From Thunnus maccoyii (taxonomy: Eukaryota > Chordata > Actinopteri > Scombriformes > Scombridae): a stretch of 64,000 bases of DNA. Positions within the stretch are counted from its first letter, which is position 1, and each line of letters begins with the position of its first letter. The stretch spans positions 26,608,542 to 26,672,541 of the forward strand of contig NC_056543.1 of NCBI RefSeq assembly GCF_910596095.1, written 5' to 3'. Positions 27,111-38,800 of this stretch are shown here, one piece after another. The notes below the pieces were generated by a model that searched no databases, was not told the origin of the DNA, and saw only the letters and a program-made list of their open reading frames with translations. A program made the position numbers and the translations under genes.

Positions 27111-27275
27111 TTAATCCTAAACGTATTTATCTTTCTCATTACATTAAATGTGATTTCTGCTTCTTTGCACACACCCTATACCACATATCCAGCCTTTTCA
27201 GACTTTTCTTCATTTGTTGCAATGAAACACACATTCAAATTGTCATTCATATTCTTTATTGAATTTATTTACGTT

Positions 27276-27475
27276 GCTTTTATAGAGTGCTTTTGTCCAA
27301 AGCACTATGTGATGTGCAGCGAGCTACCATGCAAGGCACTGGGGAACCATCAGGACCAATTGGGGTTTGGTGTCTTGTTCAAGGACACTTAAACATGTGC
27401 ACAGGAGGAGCTGGGGATCAAACTGCCATTAGTGGACAATGATCTGCTGGTCTACCCTGTACTATGTCTAGATAT
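27276..27475. repeat. Short interspersed repeat, 'tcttgttcaaggacact' family
   Basis: Has the block order 'tatagagtgcttttgtcc', 'gccatgcaaggcact'-like sequence, 'ggtgtcttgttcaaggacact', 'ggaggagctggggatcaaac', then 'attagtggacaatgatctgctg', well known from many teleost genomes. Non-coding. Confidence 0.6.
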
Positions 27476-27811
27476 GTTGTTAACATTTCCAGATGGCAGT
27501 GCTCAGAGCCAGGTGAAATAATAACCTGTAGTATCAAAATGATTAATATGGTTTCATTATTATTTTAAAATATTAATAATTAAAAAATACGATCAAGAAA
27601 TAAAGAAAATGCATTTTTGATATTTTATTGTGAAAGTAAAATTACATCACTTCCGGCATTCCACAGTCTGGCTTGATGTATCCTTAGCTCTTTACCGGAT
27701 CCCAAAAAACTCCGCGGGAGCGCGTATCCATGCCCTGCGCGTTCCCGGTGCCTTGTTTCCTGTCGTGCCCAACCCAGAAATCAGCCTTAACCAATCAGTC
27801 CTGATGAAGTC

Positions 27812-27898
27812 ATTCTATTCTATTCTATTCTATTCTATTCTATTCTATTCTATTCTATTCCGTTCTGTTCCGTTCTATTCTGTTCTGTTCTGTTCTAT

Positions 27899-27950
<52 letters not shown>

Positions 27951-27991
27951 GATATAGATATAAATATAGATATAGATAGATATATAGACAG
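27812..27991. repeat. Compound microsatellite (ATTCT)n - (TATC)n - (GATA)n
   Basis: An ATTCT array with a few G/C variants (27812-27900) runs into TATC repeats (27900-27950) and then GATA/GACA units (27951-27991). The long plus-strand frame through it is an artefact. Confidence 0.9.
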
Positions 27992-28059
27992 ACAGACAGA
28001 TTAAATTAAACCTGAATAAATGAGAGGAAAAACATAACAAAATGCAGATGCTTCAACAC

Positions 28060-28573
28060 AGGTGCACTATATGGTACAATTAAGCAACTGACATCCAATC
28101 ATGCTCTGTGGCATGTATAAAAATGCTGAGGTCCAGTTGATTCTGAGGATGTCAAGAGGAAAATATCTAAGTGACTTTGAAAGAGGGTTCATTGTTGGTG
28201 TACAGATGGCAGAAGCTTCAGTCACAGACTACTCAAGAAGCTGGTGTTTCATCAGGAACAGTGACTAAAGTGACATCTGCATCTAGATCTATGGGAAAGA
28301 CATCAGTAAATACAGTCAGAAATTGTGGTCAAGATGCCCGTGCATTAGTGCAATATGTAAGCAAAAACAGGAGAGCAACTCTTCTTGACCCCTACAGTGA
28401 GGGGATCCAGTGGCTCTGTTATGTTGTGGGGGGCATTTTGCTGGCATGGTTTGGATCCACTTGTCCCCTTAGAGAGAAGGGTCACTGTTAATCAATACAA
28501 AGTTGTTGTGAGTCATCACCTTTATATTATGATGAAACATTTCTATCCTGATGGGAGTGGTCTCTTTCAAGAT

Positions 28574-28574
<1 letters not shown>
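28060..28574 (+). pseudogene. Tc1-like transposon remnant, transposase fragment
   Basis: From the ATG at 28149 the frame reads MSRGKYLSDFERGFIVGVQM, a typical fish Tc1 transposase start, then shifts frame and continues through a QEAGVSSGTVTKV block and a decayed catalytic part (AFCWHGLDPL). It ends abruptly at a long (AC)n tract. It differs from the element at 13.4 kb and so comes from a different Tc1 family. Terminal repeats are not resolved. Inactive. Confidence 0.75.

Positions 28575-28654
<80 letters not shown>
28575..28654. repeat. (AC)n microsatellite
   Basis: Eighty bases of perfect AC repeat, among the longest in the window, at the truncated end of the Tc1 remnant. Confidence 0.95.
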
Positions 28655-28656
<2 letters not shown>

Positions 28657-30500
28657 AAGTCAGTACCTTGTCCAGTCTTTAAAATGCTTTTTATACCAAA
28701 GTCTGACCTCTAGTGGTCTGAGTCTGGTACGACAGAGAACTGAAGGGTGAGGTTGTCAAATAGGTTGTTGAATCACAGCTGTACAAAAGTGTGTGCATAC
28801 AACACAGTCACATGTCTGTTTTATGTAGTTACGTAGCTTTTTCAAGCTACATTGACTATCTGGCACATCACTTCAGTGACACATTTATACTGTTAATGGT
28901 TATTAGTTAAATAGTTATTATTTTTAAATAAAATGAATCCATGAATTAATTAACTGTAATAATGATGTAATTTTTAAGTAGGATTTTAAGGGGATAATTA
29001 ATGGATTCTTTAAAGGATTGTAACATATGGATTATCCGCAGTTCAAGGGTTTTTAAGGGGTAAACCTTATTAAAATCGACTTAACATGATTTTTTTTTTT
29101 TTTTTTGCAGTTTAATGTCCTCCTTGTAATACTTGATAAACTTAAGATAAGCTTAGCTTTCACATTTTCAAATGAAGAGATCTCTATAACATACACCAAT
29201 ACCACAACACCATCCCCCACTGCATAGACCCAGGACCACACCTGGGAAGCAGTCCTAGTTGAACCTAACTGATAGGTCAAAGGTGGGAAGCTGGTGAGGG
29301 ATCATCTTGCTCTAACAAATCCTGCTGGTTGTACAGGAAGCTTGTGTGGAGGAGGGTGGAATCTGGGGGTGGATATGAACTTCTCATTTCCTCCATGAGA
29401 CGCTGGTGGGTGAAAAGAATCGACTGGTAACTCTATGCTGATATTGTGTATTGTGGACGTACATGGCTGCCCACACCCTCCCAGAGTCAACAGTAACATT
29501 CTGAGTGCCAAGGACATAGTGCACAGGGAATACAGCCATTGGAGAAAAAGGAAAACACACAGAAAAAACACAAGCTTCACAACACAGCTGCAAAGGCAGA
29601 TAATAAAAACAAAGGAATCAGGGCTGGCAAAGGGTATTATTTGATCCCCTCTCCATCCATGCTGCTATGGCTAACAGTAACAGTAAATCCTAGGAGAAAA
29701 TTAGGCACTGCAGGCCAGACCCACAATAAGAAAACATTGTTAGTGTATTGAGGGTATCCTACAGCAGAACAATCAGGCAGACAGCAAAGAGGAAGGAAGA
29801 GGAGGTGATATGAGCTGCAGCTGTAAACCACAAAGTAATACTCCACTTGTGTATATGTGTTACAGTGGATGACAGTAATAATCATTGTTGCCGAAACCTC
29901 ATAGATTGTGTTAACCTTTTAACAGCAAACATTGTATGCATATATGTGAAATTTAAAACCTCAACCACAGTTTTAAATCAGTACAAAGAGACTCCACGTC
30001 AATCAAATGCTTGACGTCATTTTTCCATCATTACAAAACTGAATGTTGCAAGAGTGTGATAAACCACAGAAGCACAAGCAGACAGAGACAGAGGCAGACA
30101 GATGGTTTTCTGTAGGTGCAGTAAGCAGACATCCTTTGTTAGCTTACAATAGAAAGTTGGTGGAAAAATGAATAAAAATAAAAAACTTACATAAAAAAAC
30201 AATATCTGCATTACATACCGTATCTCAGTGCCTTGACAACCTTTCCAGTCCACAGCCCAGATTGCTATCTGAGCCCGTCACGACACAGGCAGTTGTTTGT
30301 GCTAAGCAGTCCATCAGGTGATTTTGTTCAGAGATAGAGTACTAGGTAAACACTCGTAAACTCACTCTACATGCCTTTTTACACAGTTTACAACCTCTCT
30401 ATGACCCCAAATCTACATATACATCAGAGTAACTCAATAAAAGTGATGGAAATCATAAGAAAATGCATAAAGTCTCTCCACCTCCAGTCAAAAATGTGTT
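28655..30500. other. No gene seen
   Basis: AT-rich, with a poly-T at 29090-29106. Overlapping short frames near 29300-29650 on both strands show no domain or convincing splice context. Confidence 0.4.
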
Positions 30501-30519
30501 TTTTCTTCTTGTTCCTTCA

Positions 30520-30985
30520 GCTGGATGTTTGAGATTCACTGTGCAGAATGATGTATGTGCAGAATTTGACACTAGGGGCTGTTGTTACATTCATCTGCTA
30601 AAGGAGAAAAGTTTTTCTCTGCTCACCGTAAATATGAGTTTTAGGTGTGTACCTGCAAGCATGATTTGTAACATCACAATTAGTTTGGAGCCAACTGTGG
30701 TCCAGTATGCAACTTTCACAAGTGTGATGTGGAAATTTGAAGCCTCCATTATACATACACTGAGAATGGACTTTTAGTGAAGTTGGAGACACCTTGTTTC
30801 CAGCAGTAAAAATTTTTGAAATTAAAAATATTTGTATATTCATAGATTCAATAATATTTAATGAGGGAGAAGGAGTAGATGTCATTTTAAGGATTTTATT
30901 GACATATTTGAACTTTTTTTGGTGGAAAAACTGTATCAGAGGCAAACTAGTATTCAAAGTAGAGTATTTTATATACATCACACAT
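30520..30985 (+). repeat. Dispersed repeat, 'gtgcagaatgatgtatgtgc' family, copy 1
   Basis: Begins TTTGAGATTCACTGTGCAGA and runs through 'gacactaggggctg', 'tttggagccaactgtggtcc', 'gtgatgtggaaa' and 'actgagaatggactttt'. The same blocks in the same order and orientation recur at 62836-63235 inside the third receptor gene. Non-coding, unclassified. Confidence 0.75.
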
Positions 30986-32148
30986 AGCATAAAACAACGC
31001 TAATCATTATGTCACAGGGCGCCACCTCACATGAACAAAAGCTCAATTTCTCTTTGGTAGCAGTAAACACAACACGTGCACCTGCAGATAACTGATATAT
31101 CCTCAGCTTGCATAGACATTTAGGGCTGTTAAACAGTAATAGATGCCATGTGTACAGAAGACACCGGAATAACAATTGTAAAATTACAATTTGGAGAATC
31201 AGAGTATTAACACAAGTAAACATGAATGAAGAATATGTATACTTGAAGGTGTCAAGCAACTTTCAGGTGCCGCCAAAGCTGGTAGGACCTGAGCCACTTG
31301 ACTTCCTGTTAAATCACAAGTCTTTATAGTTTTTTCACTCTTTATCATGAAGACACAGAAAGAGGGCAGACCACACATACACACAGGAGGCAAAACCCAA
31401 AGACACCACACACAGAGGGGGAGAGGAGACACACAGTCTGTTTCTCACAATCACAGAGAGCCTCTCTCTTAGTAGACAGACACTCACGCAGCAACTCTCA
31501 CTTCTGGAATGAACTTTTAGTCATTGTGAAAGGACTGCTGGACTCAGTCTGTGCGTTCTGAGTGCATTTTACACTTTTTTTCCCTTATCCAGATAACGCA
31601 TCCAGATACCTCTACATCATCAGTGGGATTTTTTTTTTTTCCTGAAAAACCCGATGCACACAATCAGACATATGCAGTGCACAGATAATCCACCAGGGTG
31701 CAAAAGACATGCAACAGAGGACCTTCTTACTTACTTAATATTTTGTAACTTGTTTTATGATAAAATTGTGTTGAAATTGTGTGTATCAAATTAGATATAG
31801 CAGGTATATAAGATCATTTATCTGTAAATCTGTCAATTGTCATTTTATTGCATTTCATGCATTAGGCATACCATAAAGCTACATACACTCTTTTGATTAT
31901 TTAAGGAAACTAATAAAAGACTTAAATGACATAATTAGATATATTTAGAGTATAAATTGAGATACTTATAGCCTATATTGTATTTTTTATATATGCAACT
32001 TGATGATCGATGACTAGTTGGATGTTGCCATGGCTCACTTGCTGATAACTGTCTTTTGCTCATTGATATTCACTAAAAACTGACCAATCCAGAGATGAAA
32101 TACACATTCACAATACATAAATAATTTGTTTTTGGTGTCTATTTTTAG
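30986..32148. other. No gene seen
   Basis: AT-rich DNA without a recognisable exon or repeat apart from a poly-T near 31630-31640. Confidence 0.4.
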
Positions 32149-32860
32149 ATGGCAAAAAGGCACAGTGTTGAGGATGTCCTGAAGATGATTATGGATGGTG
32201 ATACAAGTGAGATGGAGCAGATACGGGAAGATGATGATGGTGAAGAGGAATGGACTCCTACTGCAGTGTGTACTGACGGAAATTCAGATGGTAGTGATGA
32301 GGAAGACTTGCAAGATGAAAGAATCAGAAACATTCAAGTTCATGGGAGGATGTGACTTTCTTGATATGGTGCATATACCTGCACTACAAGTTAAACTTCA
32401 GATCCTGAATATGGTATATGTATATTTGGTGGCACACTGTCAGTAATCAGTAAATGGAAGTAATCAATGCATGGAATCTCTACAGAAGAGACCAGAAAAA
32501 AACAAAACCCAGGCAGAAACCCATGGCCCTGTGAAGGTTTCAGGCTGCGGTTCATACCTCACTCACAAGCGCAGAAAAGGGCAAAATCAAGTGTGGCAGA
32601 CCACCATCCTCTCCAGAGGCAGGAGGAACACCTCCCTGCAAATGGTCAACCTCTAGTGTTCCCCCTGATGAGAGAAAGGATGGAACTGATCAGTCCCAAC
32701 ATTGGAAACCCAACAGAAATGCAAGGGCTGCACAGGCAACCACTTCTCCAATGTCAAAGTCCTTCTGTGCCTGAACAAGAACAGAAACTGTTTTCTTGTG
32801 TACCACAATGCAAAATAGGTTGTGAAACAATGAACCAAAAAATGAACCAAACTAACTGAA
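32149..32860 (+). pseudogene. piggyBac-type transposase remnant (both ends, core deleted)
   Basis: The first frame, MAKRHSVEDVLKMIMDGD followed by an acidic stretch with EEEWTPT, matches the usual N-terminus of vertebrate piggyBac-like (PGBD) transposases. About 100 bases later another frame reads basic sequence, and the end (32720-32820) gives KCKGCTGNHFSNVKVLLCL and CFLVYHNAK, the C-terminal Cys/His-rich domain. The whole DDD catalytic core is absent, and frames shift between the pieces. Dead internal-deletion copy. Confidence 0.65.
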
Positions 32861-32869
32861 AGGTACCTT

Positions 32870-34100
32870 TTTCACCCTGTCGGTCCCATTGTCCAAACGC
32901 CATTTTGGATTTTTGGAGCCAGAAGTGACCATATTTGGACAAGAGGGTGAACCTGGCCCTAATGCAAGTGGCTAGCTTGATTAGCACAGTGCATTCATAA
33001 TTGACAGTCTATGGCTTCATCCAAAACATCATAGTGACATGCTATTTAGTACACTAAAAAAGTTTGTGAGATTTTTTAGTATGTCCGAAACCTTAGTATG
33101 AAACCAATGGTACGTGAACTGCATACTATTTCCGGGGAAATATTACAGTATGCAAGCAGGCATACTGTTGGCATAAATATCCCACAATGCAATGCAGTAG
33201 TGACAACAACAACAATAACATAAAAGACAATGGTGGACAGCGACCAAGGCAGCTCTGGCGTTATGTCAATAACTCTTCAAGTAAGGTTTCACTTTGTTAG
33301 ATGTAATATATATTTTAAATTGGTTCAGAGGTTACATGTCTCCAACCAGCAAGGAGGCTCTCAGGAAGTGATGTGATAATTACAGCTCAGTGTGTCCGAA
33401 AAGATACATACTACTGTTTATTCACACAAACGTATGTTGAACGATAGTACACATATTGAGTATGTAGTGCAAAGTATGTGATTTTGGACACAGCATATGG
33501 TTAACTGTGATAATGCTAATGCTAATTTTTGCTGGTGAAAAACAGGCTTAAAACCATTAAAACAAAATGTGCTTAGCGGAAAACGTTGAACATCCAACTC
33601 TTTAGGGGTTCTGTTAGTACAACCAAACACTGAACAAGATCTTTTTAGGTGACCAAAATGTTAAAATTCACTTTCATGAACTGAAAACACAATGAAATAG
33701 CAACTGAAATGGCTACGCCTATACTCTGTGAATCATGGTTACACCATGGTTATGTTACCTAACCAATGTTGTGGCGGTGGTAGTGACTTGCCAGTTATGG
33801 CACCCAACTGTCACCAAAGTGGCCATGCCCTTAATTACACATAACTTTAAGCCTTAATAAAATTTAAATGGGTGAGTTATATAAAAATTCACTCCGTGTA
33901 CTGTTGTCATGAACAGGGAAAGTGGCTATAGAGACCAAAACCATTTTTTGTACTAGGCTGTAAACATGTTTATTTCTGCTGTAAAGTTGGGCATTTTAAC
34001 ATGGGGTCTATGGGGATTGACTCGTTTTTGAAGCCAGCCTCAAGTGGCCATTCAAGGAACTGCAGTTTTTGGTACTTCCGAGTTTGCTGCTTGGTTTCAA
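32870..34100. repeat. Long dispersed fish repeat interrupted by a MITE
   Basis: The left part has 'ccattttggatttttggagccagaagtgacc'-type sequence. The right part has 'ttatttctgctgtaaagttgggcattttaac' and 'ggactgcagttttt'-like blocks of a repeat common in percomorphs. A separate MITE (33010-33500) lies between. Non-coding, unclassified. Confidence 0.5.
33010..33500. mobile_element. MITE with 'tccaaaacatcatagt' ends
   Basis: The left end ATGGCTTCATCCAAAACATC and the right end GATTTTGGACACAGCATATGG are imperfect inverted repeats. The interior repeats 'agtatg' and 'catact' units in both orientations. Non-coding. Confidence 0.55.
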
Positions 34101-35776
34101 AATGTAACAGCAACATTGCTATACAAAAAGTGTCCTGGTTACTCTAAATAATCAACAAAACTATTTTTACTTTCAAAAGTTCTTACAATCGTCTCTTGAA
34201 AGAGATGCAGTTAAATTTTTTGATCATCACAAGAATTATAATGTGTGGCTCCAACTTTTGGCAACAATGCATATTGCAATTTAGAAATATCAACAAAAAA
34301 AATTACAACAACCTGGAATTAGAGATTAGTGTGAGGGGGAGCTGGCAGGTATTTCAAAACCCAATCAGATATTATCAAAATGATCTGGGTAGCTGAAAAT
34401 CACTCTGAACAATTGTGGGGTTTTGGTGTGTATGTGTGTGTGTGACTTGGTTCAAAAAACCTTTTAAAACTTGAGAACATGTTTTTTTGTTCTACTTAAA
34501 CATTTTTAGTCAATACTACAAACCTGAGTTGAACATTTCACCAGAATTGTAAGGAACATATCAACTTATCAATATTAACATATATCTAGTATCCATGTTT
34601 TCTTGAAGTTTATCTATGAATTGCAAGCAAGCAAACAAAAGAGCAAATGAATCATCGCTCCTGCTGCCTCTCTTGCTGTGGTAAAAAAAAAACAACCCAC
34701 AGACGCTCCCCGGTGCATGCTGGTCCTATATTGACCGACCTACCTATATAACTTGAGGTGATTATAGTGACACCCAATTCACAAAACAAAACAAAAATAA
34801 CACAAAGGAAAACAAAATACTAGTAAACAAAAACTAAAAGGGCAAATAATCAAATTAAACAAATAACTAGCAAAAGAAAATACTTTAAAAATGTACTCGA
34901 AATAAAAGCTAATATCTAGAGTCATCAAACACTCAAAACAAATACTAATTATTATTAAACAAACTAATAAATAGCTCCTACAACATTGGTATTAAAACAA
35001 TGCTGTGATGATTATCACAGTGTTATTTTTGTCCACCGCATCACCTTCTCATTTTACCATTGTTATTTATCATATTACTTTATCTTTTTTATGTTTTATG
35101 CTCAGTCATGAATCTTTTATGTCCAGGCACTAAGTCCATAAATCTGTACTTTTTATTGTCGCTCCTTAATGACCACAACATTTTTGAACACTCCCTTTAA
35201 AATTTATGAGAAAAGGAACCCCCCCCCCCCCCCCGTGGGTTTTTATAGGGGAAGGCTCAGAATGCTTCTCTAGAAAAAGTCAGAGGTGTGATGGGAAGCT
35301 CTTTCATCTAAATGTGGGCGATATGGTGGTTTATAATCCCCCTCATTGCCTTTATATTTCTGTATGTGTATGTTTGAGGCGAGATTGTATTTGTATGCCT
35401 TGTGCATGTGTATAAGCATGTTTGCATGCATGGGTGTATGTTTGTAACAGTGTATACAGATGTGTGTTAGTATTTAGATGTGTGTGCATATGTTTGCAGG
35501 CTTACCTGTTTTGTGTGTATTTGTGTGTTGCACACTTGGGTACATAATATACGGTTTCACAGCTTCACACAGGAAGTGCTCCTATCTGGTTCAAGTCACA
35601 TTTCTCTTCAGTTGCTCTGTGTTACTGAACAGACATGGTTTTCGTTAGTGTGTTGCCACAAACCTTGCTGCAGTGAGTGTTGTACCAATCCCCTTGCACC
35701 TTGTACTGTGCAGGGGAAGACACTGTTCCTCGATACAGCTTAATATTAAACACTGAATTATTGACACAAGGACAAG
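34101..35776. other. Upstream region of cd28; no exon recognised
   Basis: Includes A-rich sequence (34770-34980), a run of 14 C at 35221-35234 and a TG-rich stretch (35350-35530). The cd28 promoter and 5' UTR must be in the right end, but no clear TATA box or upstream exon is seen. Confidence 0.45.
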
Positions 35777-35843
35777 ATGAAAGCGGGAGTCCTGTGGATG
35801 GTGATTGTGTGTTTGAGTGATGGAAAGGTCACAACATGCTCAG
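35777..35843 (+). CDS. cd28: cd28 exon 1, signal peptide
   Basis: Encodes MKAGVLWMVIVCLSDGKVTT plus two residues, ending in phase 1 at donor CAG|GTAAGC. The ATG chosen is the one directly before the hydrophobic core LWMVIVCL. Confidence 0.85.
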
Positions 35844-38800
35844 GTAAGCAGAGTTAACTTCAGAATTACACTTGGGCTGCGTTCAGCAAAGTGACGGCTG
35901 AAATTGTTTAGACAGATTTTTTAGCCAACATCACAACTTTCAGAATGACTTTCATGTGGTCAAACATCTGGAATCAGATCCTGATGTCAGAAAAAACGGA
36001 GTTTGGTAAAATAAATGCTAAACCTATTTGATAATTTCTATGCTCACCTCGGTTGTACTGAGTATTTTTCTTCACATCACGAAGATCTGCAGTTGATCTC
36101 AGAGCACTTCAGGGATTGTAAGAAAATATTAGAAAAGATGGCAAAATTATACTGATAATGGTTTGAGGGATTAATTTCAATGCACAACACTTCCTGTAAC
36201 TTGTCAATCAGATTCAGTAAAGTCTCCTAGGCGAAAGAAACTGATTTTACACTCGACATTCGAAAATGTAAATAAATGTTGTGCAAAATCGATGAACACT
36301 TATGACATATAATGCAGAAAACAATATAAATTGAACTTACATGATCAAAACATGAATACAACTTGAAATCATTTGTTCCTTGGAATTAAAAAAAAATCAT
36401 AACCATTGAAACCTACAGACCACAGACCTGTAGTCATAAATACAAATAGTACAAGTACAATAGCTCTCACGCACACACGCTGATTAACCTTGGACAGATG
36501 TATTTGGCTGATGCAGCTGTCATTGTGAAGGAGCAGGTAGTTGAGGTCTGAGCTGTGTAATGGTTAAGGGATTATTTACACACTGAGTGCAATTTTTCTT
36601 CACATTCTAATAAATAAACAGAATAAACACTACATTATCCCGTTTCCGAGTCATGTAATACATACTGATATCAAATTGTTTTTGGCAGTTGTCAAATTGA
36701 GACTAATAGAAAGGCTTTGGAACAAAGACAAAACATATTTGTATATACAGCATATTTTTTTCTTGCTTTTTTGCAAGCTGTGAATGAATCTTTTGTGCAT
36801 TGCAATGTGGGAAAATGGTGTCACAGTAAATTTGTATGTACCACATGTTGACATCTTGGACTATACTTCACAAAATAATTCACACAACACATGCATGCAT
36901 GTGAAACTCCGATTTGAATTAGTATTCACTATGGAATCATTTTCACTGATAACAGGTTATTTGGAGAATAACAACTTGGTGTCACTTAACACACAGGCTG
37001 ACAAACATCACTCATAAAGCAGAGTTGTTTCAGTTCTGCATCCACATAAACATTCTCACAATCATGGGCTACAACTGCAACCTTTCATTCAGGGAGACTG
37101 CAATAGGCAGTCAGCCACCCTACATGCCTTTTTTGCAATGTTACCAGATTTCCACCCAGTTGTGCTACTTTTCATCTGATTGGACAGGTAAAAATTTGGG
37201 GCCAACTGCAATTATTTTGGCTACTTTTAGCACCATTTGCATTTTTTTCCCCCAGTAAAAAGTAGGGCTCAATTCTAATGAATGGGAGGGCATTGAGTTC
37301 AGTAGACTTGACACACACTGACTGATAACTGATAACAGAGAAATCCCAGTGACAAAAACCTTGTAAAAGCTGTTACATCAGGTCATGTCTCTTATATCTG
37401 CTTAATGTAACGTTATCCAAAGGAGGTGGTGGATATAATTTCTCATATTTACTGTGGTCTTGGATATACATGCAATATTATTAATCAAATATAATTGTGT
37501 TTGGTATTGAGTAAATATAAATTAAATGAGACCATTTAGAGTTATCCATTTAAAATGAGTAGATTCAAATAGAAAACAAAAAGGAATTAATTAAAACCTA
37601 AACAATAATATTGAGTAAATATGAATCACAGAAACTTCTAAATGTGTAAATGTTACTAATTAAATTAATTTAATTATACATATCAATATTATATATTTGA
37701 GTAATAATAATCTACATTAATCACTGCATTGATGCAGTAAATTAAATCTAAATATTCTTCTTTATTAGGAACCATTGCATTTCTTAACATCTCCATGTGT
37801 TTATGTTGTGACCTACATTTTAAGGTAAGATTAGAGTCCCAGATAGTACAGAAGAAATAAAATTCAAAATACTACAAAATAATATACAATGACATTGAAT
37901 GTTTGACAAAACACTTTTAATCATTCAAACTTTGATATAAGTAAGAGCAGGTGTGACACTGCATTTCTAAGCAAACTTTAAATGGTGACCACAAACAAAA
38001 TTCTTGTAAAAACAAAAATGAATAAAACTGTCATATTACACAGTGGTGATCTGTCCATACACTCGCTCAATAACAGTTCCAATGTCCTTTAGGCTGTCAC
38101 TTGCAGAAGCCCCAGCCTTTGTGATCACAGTAATTGCCATTATGAGCTGTTTTAAAGGGCCTCTGTGTCAATGTATGGGTGGATGACAAATTAAAGTAAA
38201 ATTTCAAGTTTAAGTTTATTTAGAGCCCTGAAAATCATCGCCATACATCTGTATCACTCTACTTGTCAACAGCATCTAATCAAGGAATTACAGTCCTTGA
38301 ATTAGTTTAATGCAAATTAAGTTCACTTATGTTGAATTATTTGATGAGATGTCCCCCATGTTCTCCAAGGTATTCTTTAAGGCACCGAAGGACAACCTCT
38401 CTAGTCTTGACAAGTATTGTACATCCAGCAGTTCCATTATGATCGTCAGTCTTTGTCCAAATGCTCCACCTTTGGCACAAAAAACGAAAATGAACTAAAT
38501 GGGTTTTATTTCTATAAAAAAGGCAAAACAACAGTGTGGACAATGGGCAAGTAATGTAAACAGTGTATAACCGGAACCCATGTATCACCTCTACACACAG
38601 CAACACGTTTAGCTCAGCCCAAACCCTCCCCTGCTACCCAGCCTAACAACTTTTCTGGCGGGAACTCCGCTGCTGGCTTAACAACAATGCCCCCCCATTT
38701 CCGTGTTCGTACGTTTTATACAGAACAGCAAGGCAGAATAACAGTGCAACATTCCTGCCTGTGTAAAAGGGGCTACAGTCTCTACAGTATACCTAGCCTA

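Noticed and set aside
27630-28004. 124-codon frame with Tyr/Ser/Ile repeats
   Set aside because: Translation of ATTCT, TATC and GATA microsatellites.
28385-28750. 121-codon frame with His/Thr repeat
   Set aside because: The repeat is the (AC)n microsatellite. The first part is a frame of the decayed Tc1 transposase, not a gene.
30463-30777. 104-codon plus-strand frame, considered as an immune receptor exon because the same sequence recurs in the third receptor gene
   Set aside because: The second copy at 62836 is not open in the same frame. The shared sequence is a dispersed non-coding repeat.
36489-36548. Reading the inverted exon copy as a functional antisense gene or alternative exon
   Set aside because: It is antisense to cd28, stops midway through the exon and has no acceptor. 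On the minus strand it could not join any known exon.
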